Shown: positions 9,507 to 19,404 of the stretch, in pieces
How the letters are laid out: each line of letters starts with the position of its first letter
How positions within the stretch are numbered: position 1 is the stretch's first letter
DNA from: Streptomyces sp. PTY087I2
GTDB taxonomy: Bacteria > Actinomycetota > Actinomycetes > Streptomycetales > Streptomycetaceae
Direction of reading: 5' to 3'
DNA: 64,000 bases
Assembly (NCBI RefSeq): GCF_001687325.1
Contig: NZ_LZRD01000005.1
Span: forward strand, 100,261 to 164,260
The notes under the pieces: generated by a model
The model's database searches: none
What the model saw: the letters and a program-made list of their open reading frames with translations, nothing else
Told to the model about the DNA's origin: nothing
Position numbers and translations under genes: made by a program

Positions 9507-11365
9507 GCCCTCTCCTCGATTTCCTCGATGCTCTTCATGGCGGGGACGTCGTCGCTCTTCAGGACGGGGACGTCGCCGACGCCGTTGACCGCGTTCGCGG
9601 CGGCCGCCTCGTCGTCGGTCTCGCGGGTCACGACCGCCCGGTAGCGCGGTTCGGTGCGCAGCAGGTCGCGGTGGTTCCCCACGGCGACGACCGTGCCCTC
9701 GTGGACGAGGACCACCCGGTCGGCGGCGTCGAGCAGCAGCGGCGACGAGGCGAACGCCACCGTCGTACGTCCCTGGCGCAGCTTCGCGATCCCGGCGGCG
9801 ACCCGTGCCTCGGTGTGCGAGTCGACCGCGGAGGTCGGCTCGTCCAGCACCAGCGCCTCCGGGTCGGTGACCAGGGACCGGGCCAGCGCGAGACGCTGGC
9901 GCTGGCCGCCGGACAGGGACCTGCCGCGCTCGGTGATCCGGGTCCGCATCGGGTCCCCGTCACTGTCGGCGGACGCCTGGGCGAGGGCGCTCAGCACATC
10001 GCCGCACTGGGCCGCCTCCAGCGCCGCGTCCGCGGTGACCAGGCCCGACGACGGGACGTCCAGCAGCTCCCGGAGCGTGCCGGACAGCAGTACCGGGTCC
10101 TTGTCCTGGACCAGGACCGCCGCTCGCGCGGCGTCCAGCGGGATCTCGTCCAGGGCGACCCCGCCGAGCAGCACTGACGGGACCGCCGCGGCCTCCCCGT
10201 CGTCCTCACCGGTCTCCGCGTGGCCGCCGAGCCGTTCGGCCAGCCGGCCCGCCTCGTCCGGGTCGCCGCAGACGACGGCGGTGAACTGCCCGCGCGGGGC
10301 CATCAGCCCGGTCGCCGGGTCGTACAGATCGCCGGTGGGCGTCACCCCCTCCACCGTGGCCTCCTGCGCACTGCGGTGCAGCGACAGCACCCGCACCGCA
10401 CGCTGGGCGGACGGCCGCGAGAAGGAGTAGGCCATGGCGATCTCTTCGAAGTGACGAAGAGGAAACAGCATCAGGGTGGCCGCGCTGTAGACCGTGACGA
10501 GCTGGCCGACGTCGACGCGGCCGTCCCGGGCGAGCGTCGCCCCGTACCAGACCAGGGAGATCAGCAGGATCCCCGGCAGCAGCACCTGCACCGCCGAGAT
10601 CAGCGCCCACATCCGGGCCGAGCGCACGGCCGCGCGGCGGACCTCCTGCGAGGCGCGGCGGTAGCGGCCGAGGAACAGCTCCTCGCCGCCGATCCCGCGC
10701 AGCACCCGCAGCCCGGCGACGGTGTCCGAGGCCAGTTCGGTGGCCTTGCCCGCCTTCTCGCGCTGTTCGTCGGCGCGGCGGGTCGCGCGCGGCAGCAATG
10801 GCAGCACGGCCAGGGCCAGCACCGGCATGGCGAGTGCCACCACCAGCCCGAGGGACGGCAGGTAGATCGCCAGGCCGACGCAGATCACCACGAGGGCGGT
10901 GGCCGCGGCGGCGAACCGGGAGAGGGCTTCGACGAACCAGCCGATCTTCTCCACGTCACCGGTCGACACGGCCACGACCTCACCGGCCGCGACCCGGCGG
11001 GTCAGCGCGGAGCCCAGCTCGGCGGTCTTGCGGGCGAGCAGCTGCTGGACCCGCGCGGCGGCGGTGATCCAGTTGGTCACGGCGGTCCGGTGGAGCATGG
11101 TGTCGCCGACGGCGATCAGCACGCCGAGGGCCACGATGAGACCGCCCGCCAGGGCGAGCCGCCCACCGGAGCGGTCGATGACGGCCTGGACGGCGAGCCC
11201 CACGGTGAGCGGCAGACCGGCGATGCCCAGCTGGTGCAGCAGCCCCCAGGAGAGGGACTTCAGCTGTCCGCCGAGCTGATTGCGGCCGAGCCAGAACAGG
11301 AAGCGAGGGCCCGAACGTACATCGGGGTCGCCGGGATCCGAATACGGAAGGTCGCGAATCTGCAT
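9503..11365 (-). CDS. ABC exporter half-transporter with degenerate Walker A and H-loop
   Basis: 620 residues with exporter transmembrane helices (about 40-310) and an ATPase domain. The position of Walker A reads CGDPDEAG (366-373), so the GxxGxGK(S/T) lysine is absent. The switch histidine is replaced by serine (AFASSP near 540). The Q-loop (Q420), signature LSGGQ (484-488) and Walker B LVLDEPT (505-511) are intact. This is the non-hydrolytic partner of the downstream gene, with which it overlaps by 4 bp. A 35-residue acidic tail extends past the ATPase fold. Start ATG 11365 has a weak GGGA ribosome site. Confidence 0.87.
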   Translation of the reverse strand: MQIRDLPYSDPGDPDVRSGPRFLFWLGRNQLGGQLKSLSWGLLHQLGIAGLPLTVGLAVQAVIDRSGGRLALAGGLIVALGVLIAVGDTMLHRTAVTNWITAAARVQQLLARKTAELGSALTRRVAAGEVVAVSTGDVEKIGWFVEALSRFAAAATALVVICVGLAIYLPSLGLVVALAMPVLALAVLPLLPRATRRADEQREKAGKATELASDTVAGLRVLRGIGGEELFLGRYRRASQEVRRAAVRSARMWALISAVQVLLPGILLISLVWYGATLARDGRVDVGQLVTVYSAATLMLFPLRHFEEIAMAYSFSRPSAQRAVRVLSLHRSAQEATVEGVTPTGDLYDPATGLMAPRGQFTAVVCGDPDEAGRLAERLGGHAETGEDDGEAAAVPSVLLGGVALDEIPLDAARAAVLVQDKDPVLLSGTLRELLDVPSSGLVTADAALEAAQCGDVLSALAQASADSDGDPMRTRITERGRSLSGGQRQRLALARSLVTDPEALVLDEPTSAVDSHTEARVAAGIAKLRQGRTTVAFASSPLLLDAADRVVLVHEGTVVAVGNHRDLLRTEPRYRAVVTRETDDEAAAANAVNGVGDVPVLKSDDVPAMKSIEEIEERA

Positions 11366-11486
11366 GACGTCCCAGGGCTCGTGAAACGGAGATCCGGAAA
11401 GGACCTCGAAGACGGGGTGACGTGCAAGGCTCCCTGTTCGTCCCGTTCCGGGGCAACCGGTTTTATTCCGGTCGCCCCCGCCCTGC

Positions 11487-11517
11487 GGGGTTCCGGGCCG
11501 GACGGGCCCGGAACCCC
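11487..11517 (-). terminator. terminator of the GH109 gene
   Basis: A perfect 13-bp inverted repeat, GGGGTTCCGGGCC (11487-11499) and its complement (11505-11517), with a 5-nt loop. It lies directly after the stop of the GH109-type gene at 11525 and ahead of the ABC exporter unit on the same strand. Confidence 0.85.
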
Positions 11518-11524
11518 GGAGACG

Positions 11525-13009
11525 TCACTCCGCGGGCTTCTCCGAGTCCATGCCGGACCGGGCCTTCTTCCACTCACCGCGAGTGAAGTCAGGTATCGGC
11601 AGGGGCGCGCCTTTGGCCTTGATGGACAGATGGCTCAGCGGCACGGGGGCCGTCCAGACCGCCGCGTCGTACACGTCGAAGTCGGGCACCAGACCGAGCC
11701 GCATGCACTGCATCAGGCGGAACACCATGATGTAGTCCATCCCGCCGTGGCCGCCCGGCGGGTTGGCGTGCTCCTTCCACAGCCAGTGGTCCCACTCGGC
11801 GTACTTCTTGAAGTCGTCCCACTGGTGGTTCGTGTTCGTGGGCTCCAGATAGATCCGCTCCGGGTAGTCCTCGAACACGCCCCGGGTCCCGCCGAGGCTG
11901 TTGATCCGCGAGTACGGGTGCGGCGACGACACATCGTGCTCCAGCCGGATCACCCGGCCCTTGGCGGTCTGCACGAGGCTGATCGTCCGGTCGGCCCCGA
12001 TGTACGACTCCTTCCAGCTCGGGTCGCCCGGCTCCATGTGCTCCTCGCGGTACGCGGCGAGCCCCAGGGCGGTGGTGCCGACACTGCTGATGCTGACGAC
12101 CCGGTCGCCCCGGTTGACGTCCATGTAGTTGGCGACCGGACCGAACCCGTGGTTGGGGTAGAGGTCACCGCGCAGCCGGGTGTGCCACAGCCGTCGCCAC
12201 GGACCCTCGTAGTAGTCGGGGTCGAACATCAGCTCGCGCAGATCGTGGTTGTAGGCCCCCGCGCCGTGCTGGAGCTCGCCGAAGAGACCCGCATGCGCCA
12301 TCCGCAGCACCCGCATCTCGTTCTTGCCGTAACAGCAGTTCTCCAGCTGCATGCAGTGCCGCCGGGTGCGCTCGGAGAGATCCACGAGCTGCCACAGCTC
12401 TTCCAGGCGCATCGCGATCGGGCACTCCACCCCGACGTGCTTGCCGTTCAGCATCGCCGTCTTCGCCATCGGGAAGTGCAACTCCCACGGCGTCGCCACG
12501 TACACGAAGTCGATGTCCCCGCGCTTGCAGAGGTTCTCGTAGTCGTGCTCGTCCTTGGCGTAGACCGCGGGGGCGGGCTGACCGGCGGCCGTCACCTTCT
12601 TGGCGGCCTTCTCCGCCTTGTCCCGGACCGGGTCGCACACCGCCTTGACCTGGACGCCCGGGACGGCGAGGAAGAGGTCGATCATGCTGTCGCCGCGGTT
12701 GCCGAGGCCGATGATGCCGACCCGGACCGCGGAGCGCCGCTCGAAGGGCACGCCCGCCATGGTGCGGCCCTGCCGGGGAGGGGCGGCGGCCACCGCTTCC
12801 GCGGCGGCGACGGCTTCGGGAGCACTCGCCCCGGCCGCCGACGCGGTCCCGCCGCCCAGTGCGCCGAGGCCGAGTCCGGCCCCGGCCACGCCCGCCGTGG
12901 TCCACAGCACCGAACGGCGGCTGGGATCCCGCCGGTTCGCCTCGTCGGCCGCGCCGCTGTGCGGGGGGATGTCGTGCGGTTCCGGTGCGGGCCGGGCGTC
13001 GTCGTTCAT
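11525..13009 (-). CDS. secreted Gfo/Idh/MocA-type glycosidase, GH109 (alpha-N-acetylgalactosaminidase-like)
   Basis: 494 residues from the ATG at 13009, which has GGAGG 6 nt upstream; in-frame codons extending further upstream are unlikely to be used. A twin-arginine signal (SRRSVLW followed by a hydrophobic Ala/Gly stretch) predicts export of a folded, cofactor-loaded protein. The mature part opens with the Rossmann motif [12 protein letters not shown] for NAD. The stretches [21 protein letters not shown] and [13 protein letters not shown] match glycoside hydrolase family 109, whose members cleave alpha-N-acetylgalactosaminides through a bound-NAD redox mechanism. An alternative is another MocA-family oxidoreductase. 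It has its own terminator, and two direct repeats upstream may be an operator. Confidence 0.82.
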   Translation of the reverse strand: MNDDARPAPEPHDIPPHSGAADEANRRDPSRRSVLWTTAGVAGAGLGLGALGGGTASAAGASAPEAVAAAEAVAAAPPRQGRTMAGVPFERRSAVRVGIIGLGNRGDSMIDLFLAVPGVQVKAVCDPVRDKAEKAAKKVTAAGQPAPAVYAKDEHDYENLCKRGDIDFVYVATPWELHFPMAKTAMLNGKHVGVECPIAMRLEELWQLVDLSERTRRHCMQLENCCYGKNEMRVLRMAHAGLFGELQHGAGAYNHDLRELMFDPDYYEGPWRRLWHTRLRGDLYPNHGFGPVANYMDVNRGDRVVSISSVGTTALGLAAYREEHMEPGDPSWKESYIGADRTISLVQTAKGRVIRLEHDVSSPHPYSRINSLGGTRGVFEDYPERIYLEPTNTNHQWDDFKKYAEWDHWLWKEHANPPGGHGGMDYIMVFRLMQCMRLGLVPDFDVYDAAVWTAPVPLSHLSIKAKGAPLPIPDFTRGEWKKARSGMDSEKPAE

Positions 13010-13144
13010 CGAGCCTCCAGGTGGGGTGTGGGGGTTCAGACGGTGCGCGAGCGCGCCCGGTCCCGCCGTACGGATACGGGCGGGCGGGACCGGGGCTCGG
13101 TAAGGACCCTGGAGGGTGAGGCTGATGGTGCGCAAGGGAAGTAT

Positions 13145-13172
13145 TTGGACTCTTGTCCTCAAACCTTGGACT
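13145..13172 (-). promoter_or_regulatory. direct repeats upstream of GH109 gene, possible operator
   Basis: TTGGACT occurs at 13145-13151 and again at 13166-13172, a spacing of 21 bp or two helical turns, within the 265-bp gap upstream of the GH109 gene. The stretch is locally AT-richer than its surroundings. The sequence does not match a regulator site I know. I see no convincing -35/-10 pair. Confidence 0.35.
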
Positions 13173-13191
13173 TTTCTCACGGCACGCCGAA

Positions 13192-13218
13192 GCCCCGACT
13201 GGTGCAACCAATCGGGGC
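13192..13218 (-). terminator. terminator of the FAD/Fe-S oxidase gene
   Basis: A 12-bp stem, GCCCCGACTGGT (13192-13203) against ACCAATCGGGGC (13207-13218), with a 3-nt loop. In the minus-strand transcript the single mismatch becomes a G-U pair. It lies 57 bp after the oxidase stop codon. Confidence 0.8.
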
Positions 13219-13274
13219 CTTCACACGCTCATCTGTGCAGGCCGGCGGGGGTGTTGACGCCCGCCGTCAGCGAC

Positions 13275-16229
13275 TCACGGGAGAGTCGGGCGGGTGGCGT
13301 GTTCCAGTTCGATCAGCGCCGAGCGGTACGGATGTCCGGTGGCGCGTTCCATGCCGATCTCGCACATCCGGTTCGCCGACAGGTAGGCGTCGTAAGGGCG
13401 GCGGTCGACCTCGGCCGCCTCCTTGGCCGTCGCCGAGTCGGTCAACTCCTTGTGCAGCATGCCCCGGTCGCCGGCGAACGCACAGCACCCCGCGTCGTCC
13501 GGGACCACGACCTCCCGGGCGCAGGCCTCGGCCAGCGCCCGCAACTGCCCCACATCACCCAGATGTTGCATCGAGCAGGTCGGATGCAGGACCGCCGAGC
13601 CGGCCGTCCGGAACACCGTCAGACGCGGCAGCAGCTCCTCGGACGCCCACACCAGCGAGTCCACGACGGTCAGTTCGCGGTGGAGCGCCCGGTTGTCCTC
13701 GGTGAGATAGGGCTCCACCTCCTCGGCGATGCCGAGCGTGCACGAGGAGGCGTCCACGACCAGCGGCAGCGTCCCGCCCGCCGTCCAGCCCCAGGCGGCC
13801 TCCACGATGCGGTTCGCCATGATCCGGTTGCCCGCGTCGTACCCCTTGGAGTGCCAGATCGTCGCGCAGCACGTCCCCGTGACGTCCTCGGGGATCCACA
13901 CCGGCTTTCCGGCCCGCCCGGACACGGCGACCACCGCCTCGGCCAGGGAGAGCACCGGCCCCGCGTCGCCGTCGTCCGGCCCGGCGAAGATGCGGTTGAC
14001 GCAGGCCGGGTAGTACACCGCGCTCGCCCCGACGCGTGCGGTGTCCGGCAGCCGCCGGGCCGCCGCACCGGGGATCTGCGGCAGCCACTCCGGTACGAGA
14101 TCGGGGCGCACGGCCCTGCGCGCGAGCCGCGTCACGGCCTGGAGCGGGGCGTCTCCGACCCGGTCCCCGACGGTGTCGGCCGCTGCCACGGCCAGCCGCG
14201 CCGAGGCCTCCACCGCCCGGAAGTTCTTCGCGGTGAGCGCCGCGATCCGCTCCTCGCGCGGGGTGTGCCGGCGGTGCCGGAAGCCCTTCATCATCGCCCC
14301 GGTGTCGATGCCGACCGGGCAGGCGAGTTTGCAGGTGGAATCCCCGGCACAGGTGTCCACGGCGTCATAGCCGTACGCGTCCAGAAGGCCGGACTCCACC
14401 GGTGAGCCGTCACTCTGGCGCATCATCTCCCGGCGCAGCACGATCCGCTGGCGCGGAGTGGTCGTCAGATCCTCACTGGGACAGGTCGGTTCGCAGAAGC
14501 CGCACTCGATGCACGGGTCGGCGACCGCCTCCACCTTCGGAATGGTCTTCAGACCCCGCAGATGGGCTTGCGGATCCCGGTCCAGCACGATCCGCGGGGC
14601 GAGCACCCCGGCGGGGTCGATGACCTGCTTCGTCCGCCACATCAGCTCCGTGGCGCGCGGCCCCCACTCGCGCTCCAGGAACGGCGCGATATTGCGGCCG
14701 GTGGCGTGCTCCGCCTTGAGCGACCCGTCGAACCGGTCCACCACCAGCGCGCAGAACTCCTGCATGAACGCGTCGTACCGGGCCACGTCGGCCGGCTTCG
14801 ACGCGTCGAACGCGAGCAGGAAGTGCAGATTGCCGTGCGCCGCGTGACCCGCCACGGCGGCGTCGAAGCCGTGGCGCGACTGGAGCTCCAGCAGCGCCGC
14901 GCAGGCGTCCGCCAGCCGGGCGGGCGGCACCGCGAAGTCCTCCGTGATCAGGGTCGTGCCGGAGGGCCGGGACCCGCCGACGGCGGTGACGAACGCCTTG
15001 CGGGCCTTCCAGTACCCGGCGATCGTCCCGGCGTCCCGGGTGAACGCGTTGGTCACGGACGCCGCCGGACGGACGAGATCCAGCCCGGCCACGACCGCGT
15101 CCGCCGCCCGCTCGAACGCCGCCTGGCCCGCCTCGTCGGCCGCCCGGAACTCCACCAGGAGCGCGGTCGTCTCCCGGGGCAGCGCCGCCCAGTCCGCCGG
15201 AACACCCGGCACGCTGACGGAGGCGCGCAGGGTGTTGCCGTCCATCAGCTCCACGGCGATCGCCCCCGCCTCGTTGAACCGGGGCACGGCGGCCGCGGCG
15301 GCGGTGAGGGAGGGAAAGAACAGCAGGGCGCTGGAGACCCGCCGGTCGAGCGGGAGGGTGTCGAAGACGACCTCGGAGATGAAGCCGAACGTGCCCTCGG
15401 AGCCGACCATCAGCCCCCGCAGGATCTGCACCGGCGTCGCCCCGTCGAGGAAGGCGTCCAGGCGATAACCGTTGGTGTTCTTGATCGTGTACTTGGCGCG
15501 GATCCGGGCGCTCAGCTCCGCGTCCGCCTCGATCTCCGCCTTCAGCTCCAGCAGCCCCGCGCACAGCTCCGGTTCCGCGTGGGCCAGCTCCTCGTCGGCT
15601 GCGGGGTCCGCGGTGTCGACGACGGTGCCGCTCGGCAGGACGAAGGTGAGCGAGGCGAGCGTCCGGTAGGAGTTGCGGGTGGTGCCGGCCGTCATGCCCG
15701 AGGCGTTGTTGGCGACGACCCCGCCGAGGGTGCAGGCGATGGCGCTGGCCGGATCGGGGCCCAGCAGCCTGCCGTACCGGGCGAGGGCGGCGTTGGCCCG
15801 CATGACGGTGGTGCCCGGCAGGATCCGGGCGCGCGCCCCGTCGTCCAGCACCTCCACGCCGGTCCAGTGGCGGCGTACGTCGACGAGGAGTTCCTCGCCC
15901 TGCGCCTGGCCGTTGAGGCTGGTGCCCGCGGCCCGGAAGACCACGGAACGGCCCTTGCCGTGGGCGTACGACAGGATCGCGGACACGTCGTCGAGATCCT
16001 CGGGGACCAGCACGACCCGGGGGAGGAAGCGGTAGGGGCTGGCGTCGGAGGCGTACCGCACGAGGTCGGAGATCTTCCAGAGCACCTTGTCCGCGCCGAG
16101 CAGGGCGGTCAGCTCGCTCCGCAGTGGCTCGGGCGTGCCGCCGGCGCTGCGGTCGGTGACCCGGTCGGGGGCGGGCTCCCGTGGCGTTCCGGGACGCAGG
16201 GCTTCCGGGTCGGGCTCCAGCAGCGGCAT
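13275..16229 (-). CDS. FAD- and Fe-S-binding oxidase (D-lactate dehydrogenase-like)
   Basis: 984 residues. The N-terminal half is a PCMH-type FAD domain (LVPEDLDDVSAILSYA, FRAAGTSLNGQAQG, GPDPASAIACTLGGVVANNASG) followed by the FAD-oxidase C-terminal domain (HAAHGNLHFLLAF). The second half has two cysteine clusters: CIECGFCEPTCP at 573-584 and CAGDSTCKLACP around 625-636. Two CCG-type cysteine modules follow (CVNRIF/TGTCCATIWHSKGY and HPTCSMQHLG/DDAGCCAFAGDRG). This architecture is that of membrane-linked D-2-hydroxyacid dehydrogenases such as D-lactate dehydrogenase feeding quinones; the actual 2-hydroxyacid is not determined by sequence. Start ATG 16229 has GGGGAAGG upstream. The marR gene lies 51 bp upstream on the same strand and may be co-transcribed. 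Confidence 0.85.
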   Translation of the reverse strand: MPLLEPDPEALRPGTPREPAPDRVTDRSAGGTPEPLRSELTALLGADKVLWKISDLVRYASDASPYRFLPRVVLVPEDLDDVSAILSYAHGKGRSVVFRAAGTSLNGQAQGEELLVDVRRHWTGVEVLDDGARARILPGTTVMRANAALARYGRLLGPDPASAIACTLGGVVANNASGMTAGTTRNSYRTLASLTFVLPSGTVVDTADPAADEELAHAEPELCAGLLELKAEIEADAELSARIRAKYTIKNTNGYRLDAFLDGATPVQILRGLMVGSEGTFGFISEVVFDTLPLDRRVSSALLFFPSLTAAAAAVPRFNEAGAIAVELMDGNTLRASVSVPGVPADWAALPRETTALLVEFRAADEAGQAAFERAADAVVAGLDLVRPAASVTNAFTRDAGTIAGYWKARKAFVTAVGGSRPSGTTLITEDFAVPPARLADACAALLELQSRHGFDAAVAGHAAHGNLHFLLAFDASKPADVARYDAFMQEFCALVVDRFDGSLKAEHATGRNIAPFLEREWGPRATELMWRTKQVIDPAGVLAPRIVLDRDPQAHLRGLKTIPKVEAVADPCIECGFCEPTCPSEDLTTTPRQRIVLRREMMRQSDGSPVESGLLDAYGYDAVDTCAGDSTCKLACPVGIDTGAMMKGFRHRRHTPREERIAALTAKNFRAVEASARLAVAAADTVGDRVGDAPLQAVTRLARRAVRPDLVPEWLPQIPGAAARRLPDTARVGASAVYYPACVNRIFAGPDDGDAGPVLSLAEAVVAVSGRAGKPVWIPEDVTGTCCATIWHSKGYDAGNRIMANRIVEAAWGWTAGGTLPLVVDASSCTLGIAEEVEPYLTEDNRALHRELTVVDSLVWASEELLPRLTVFRTAGSAVLHPTCSMQHLGDVGQLRALAEACAREVVVPDDAGCCAFAGDRGMLHKELTDSATAKEAAEVDRRPYDAYLSANRMCEIGMERATGHPYRSALIELEHATRPTLP

Positions 16230-16280
16230 GTCGGCCTTCCCCTCGGCTCGGTGCTCGGCGGTGGCACGCGGCGACGGTGC

Positions 16281-16781
16281 TCAGCAGTGGCGCTCCGGCA
16301 TTCCGTCGACCAGAGCGGACAGCAGCTCGCCGAACACCTCGCGCTGATCGGCGGTCAATGGAGCCAGGATCTCCTCTGCGGCGGCCCGGCGCGCGCTGCG
16401 CAGGGAGCGCAGCGTGGCGCGCCCCTCGTCGGTGATCTCGATGCGGACCACCCGGCGGCTGTCGGGATCCGGGGCGCGGCGCACCCGGCCGCTCGCCTCC
16501 AGGGCGTCGACCAGCGTGGTCACGGCGCGCGGGACGACGTCGAGCCGTCGGGCGAGATCCGCCATCCGGGGGGCCGCGTCGTAGCTCGCGACCGTCCGCA
16601 ACAGCCGGAACTGGGCCGGAGTGATGTCGATCGGCTCCAGCTGGCGGCGCTGGATGCGGTGCAGCCGCCGGGTGAGCCGCAGCAGCTGCTCGGCGAGCAA
16701 GCCGTCACGGGCATCCCGGGAGTCACGCGAATCGCGGGAATCAGGGGAGTCGGAGGTGTCGGGGGAATCCGGTGCGTCCAT
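16281..16781 (-). CDS. MarR-family transcriptional regulator
   Basis: 166 residues. The central winged helix-turn-helix (residues about 50-120, with DITPAQFRLLRTVA, ARRLDVVPRAVTTLVDALEASG, and the wing DPDSRRVVRIEITDEG) is classic MarR. An unusual N-terminal tail is made of short Asp/Ser/Arg/Pro repeats (DSPDSRDSRDSRDARD) encoded by imperfect 9-bp DNA repeats. The start codon is only 5 bp from the operator dyad and has no ribosome site, so the mRNA is probably leaderless. The gene diverges from an ABC exporter across a 113-bp region with two overlapping inverted repeats, so it most likely represses both itself and the exporter. The ligand is unknown. Confidence 0.88.
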   Translation of the reverse strand: MDAPDSPDTSDSPDSRDSRDSRDARDGLLAEQLLRLTRRLHRIQRRQLEPIDITPAQFRLLRTVASYDAAPRMADLARRLDVVPRAVTTLVDALEASGRVRRAPDPDSRRVVRIEITDEGRATLRSLRSARRAAAEEILAPLTADQREVFGELLSALVDGMPERHC

Positions 16782-16785
16782 ACGG

Positions 16786-16838
16786 GAACAATATCAGGAC
16801 CTTGTTCATTGTGAGTATAGGTAACAATGAGCTAGGCT
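16786..16838. promoter_or_regulatory. divergent marR/ABC promoter with overlapping MarR operators
   Basis: Two dyads adjoin: GAACAA-N10-TTGTTC (16786-16807) and TCATTGT-N11-ACAATGA (16806-16830). A plausible plus-strand promoter, TTGTGA (16809-16814), 18 bp, TAGGCT (16833-16838), has its -35 inside the second dyad, so binding would block the exporter. On the minus strand a TATTGT box ends 6 bp before the marR ATG. Confidence 0.65.
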
Positions 16839-16894
16839 CTCACTGCGCGAGGCCGGGACTGCCCGGCCGCGCCTCACGCCCGACGAAGGAGCCC

Positions 16895-18712
16895 ATGAAA
16901 CCCGACGAACCCACGTGGACGCCCCCGCCCGATGCCCGCACCGCCGCCGACCGGCCGCCCGCCGAGGTGCGCCGCATCCTCCGCCTCTTCCGCCCCTACC
17001 GCGGCCGCCTGGCCGTCGTCGGCCTGCTGGTCGGCGCATCCTCCCTGGTGGCGGTCGCCTCCCCGTTCCTGCTGCGCGAGATCCTCGACACCGCCATCCC
17101 GCAGGGACGCACGGGGCTGCTGACCCTGCTGGCGCTCGGCATGATCCTCACCGCCGTGATGACCAGCGTCTTCGGCGTGCTCCAGACCCTCATCTCGACC
17201 ACCGTCGGCCAGCGCGTCATGCACGACCTGCGCACCGCCGTCTACACCCAGCTCCAGCGGATGCCGCTCGCCTTCTTCACCCGGACCCGCACGGGCGAGG
17301 TCCAGTCCCGCATCGCCAACGACATCGGCGGCATGCAGGCGACGGTCACCTCCACCGCGACCTCGCTGGTCTCCAACCTCACGGCCGTCATCGCGACCGT
17401 CGTCGCCATGCTCGCCCTCGACTGGCGGCTCACCGTCGTCTCGCTGCTCCTGCTGCCGGTCTTCGTCGCGATCAGCCGCCGCGTCGGCCGGGAACGCAAG
17501 AAGATCACCACCCAGCGCCAGAAACAGATGGCCGCGATGGCCGCCACCGTCACCGAGTCCCTCTCGGTCAGCGGCATCCTCCTCGGCCGCACGATGGGCC
17601 GCTCCGACTCCCTCACCCAGAGCTTCGCCGAGGAGTCCGAGCGCCTGGTCGACCTCGAAGTGCGCTCCAACATGGCCGGCCGCTGGCGGATGTCCGTGAT
17701 CGGCATCGTGATGGCCGCCATGCCCGCCGTCATCTACTGGGCGGCCGGACTCACCTTCGCGTCCGGAGCCGCCACCGTCTCCATCGGCACGCTCGTCGCC
17801 TTCGTGACGCTTCAGCAGGGGCTGTTCCGCCCGGCGGTCAGCCTGCTCTCCACCGGCGTCCAGATGCAGACCTCCCTCGCCCTCTTCCAGCGCATCTTCG
17901 AATACCTCGACCTCACGGTGGACATCACCGAACCGGAGAATCCGGTCCGGCTGGAGAAGATCCGCGGCGAGATCGCCTTCGAGAACGTCGACTTCAGCTA
18001 CGATGAGAAGAACGGCCCGACGCTCACCGGCATCGACGTGACCGTCCCCGCGGGCGACAGCCTCGCGGTCGTCGGATCCACCGGCTCCGGCAAGTCCACG
18101 CTCAGCTATCTGGTGCCCCGGCTGTACGACGTCACCGGCGGCCGGGTCACGCTCGACGGGACCGACGTCCGCGACCTGGACTTCGACACCCTCGCCCGGG
18201 CCGTCGGCGTCGTCTCCCAGGAGACGTATCTCTTCCACGCCTCGGTCGCCGAGAATCTGCGCTTCGCCAAGCCGGAGGCCACCGACGAGGAGATCGAGGC
18301 AGCGGCCCGCGCCGCGCAGATCCACGACCACATCGCCTCCCTGCCCGACGGCTACGACACGATGGTCGGCGAGCGCGGCTACCGCTTCTCGGGCGGTGAG
18401 AAACAGCGTCTCGCCATCGCCCGCACCATCCTGCGCGACCCTCCGGTGCTGATCCTCGACGAGGCGACCAGCGCGCTCGACACCCGTACGGAACAGGCCG
18501 TGCAGGAGGCGATCGACGCCCTGTCCGCCGGACGGACCACGCTCACCATCGCGCACCGGCTCTCCACCGTCCGCGACGCGGACCAGATCGTCGTCCTGGA
18601 GGACGGCCGGGTCGCCGAGCGCGGTACGCACGAGGAACTGCTCGACCGCGACGGCCGCTACGCCGCCCTGATCCGCCGCGACTCCCACCCGGTCCCGGTC
18701 CCCGCCCTCTGA
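16895..18712 (+). CDS. ABC exporter (transmembrane and ATPase domains in one chain)
   Basis: 605 residues from the ATG at 16895, which has GAAGGAG 4 nt upstream; an upstream in-frame extension to 16772 runs through the operator and is rejected. The exporter transmembrane domain is at about 30-320. The ATPase then has all motifs intact: Walker A GSTGSGKST, Q-loop SQETYLF, signature FSGGEKQR (an F-for-L variant), Walker B LILDEATSALD and switch His in TIAHRLS. It should work as a homodimer, unlike the asymmetric pair at 7.7-11.4 kb. The divergent MarR gene and the operator in its promoter suggest drug- or metabolite-induced efflux. Confidence 0.88.
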   Translation: MKPDEPTWTPPPDARTAADRPPAEVRRILRLFRPYRGRLAVVGLLVGASSLVAVASPFLLREILDTAIPQGRTGLLTLLALGMILTAVMTSVFGVLQTLISTTVGQRVMHDLRTAVYTQLQRMPLAFFTRTRTGEVQSRIANDIGGMQATVTSTATSLVSNLTAVIATVVAMLALDWRLTVVSLLLLPVFVAISRRVGRERKKITTQRQKQMAAMAATVTESLSVSGILLGRTMGRSDSLTQSFAEESERLVDLEVRSNMAGRWRMSVIGIVMAAMPAVIYWAAGLTFASGAATVSIGTLVAFVTLQQGLFRPAVSLLSTGVQMQTSLALFQRIFEYLDLTVDITEPENPVRLEKIRGEIAFENVDFSYDEKNGPTLTGIDVTVPAGDSLAVVGSTGSGKSTLSYLVPRLYDVTGGRVTLDGTDVRDLDFDTLARAVGVVSQETYLFHASVAENLRFAKPEATDEEIEAAARAAQIHDHIASLPDGYDTMVGERGYRFSGGEKQRLAIARTILRDPPVLILDEATSALDTRTEQAVQEAIDALSAGRTTLTIAHRLSTVRDADQIVVLEDGRVAERGTHEELLDRDGRYAALIRRDSHPVPVPAL

Positions 18713-18751
18713 CGTCACCGCCATGGCCCGCATACGGCATGATCGCCGCGC

Positions 18752-19363
18752 ATGAGAGCTCTCCTCGGGGTGGAACTCCCCGGCTACCGCACCGTCGACA
18801 CCGACACCTGGCTGAACGACCACGGCGATGTGCTGTCGCTGCACTTCTTCGACCTGCCGCCGGACCTCCCGGCCGCGCTGGACGACGGCCCGACCCTGCG
18901 GCACGGCCTGACCCACTTCACCGCACAGGCGGGCGGCGGACTCATCGAGGCATCGGTGAAGCCACTGGGCGAACTGCCCGCCCTGCGGCAGATACTCAAA
19001 CTGCCGCTGCCGAACCAGCCCAGCGGCCAGGCGTTCATCGGCAGCTTCACGGTGCCGCGCGCCGCGTGCAGCACCGTGGTGAAGATCCAGGCGGCGGAGC
19101 GCGGCATGACGGGCATGCGGGAAGCCGTGGTGATGGCCAAGCTCGGCCCCAACCAGTACTTCCGACCGCACCCCTACGCACCCGAGGTCCAGGGCGGGCT
19201 GCCCTTCCACGCGGCGGACCACGCCCAGTGGGACGCGGAGTTCCCGGACCACCCGCTTACCCGGGTCCGCCGGACGCTCGACACTCTCGCGGCGGCGGTG
19301 ACGGTGGCACCCGAGTTCGCCGCACTGCCGCCCTTCGCGGGACCGGCCGCGCCGACCGGCTGA
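18752..19363 (+). CDS. conserved hypothetical protein
   Basis: 203 residues, soluble, with no signal peptide or membrane segment. I do not recognise a domain. The ends of the sequence are hydrophobic/Pro-rich, and the middle (about residues 95-140, IGSFTVPRAACSTVVKIQAAERGMT and following) looks like a mixed alpha/beta fold. Codon use is normal for the genome. There is no ribosome site before the ATG, so the transcript may be leaderless. It follows the ABC exporter by 39 bp and could be its second cistron. It ends at the strong terminator at 19405. Confidence 0.7.
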   Translation: MRALLGVELPGYRTVDTDTWLNDHGDVLSLHFFDLPPDLPAALDDGPTLRHGLTHFTAQAGGGLIEASVKPLGELPALRQILKLPLPNQPSGQAFIGSFTVPRAACSTVVKIQAAERGMTGMREAVVMAKLGPNQYFRPHPYAPEVQGGLPFHAADHAQWDAEFPDHPLTRVRRTLDTLAAAVTVAPEFAALPPFAGPAAPTG

Positions 19364-19404
19364 GCCGACCTGCTCCGTACACATGGCAGCACGGCACACA
19401 CGAC

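Noticed and set aside
13196..13212. ACTGGTGCAACCAAT resembling a DasR (N-acetylglucosamine) site near the GH109 gene
   Set aside because: The spacer between TGGT and ACCA is one base short of the DasR consensus, and the sequence is fully explained as the stem of the oxidase terminator.
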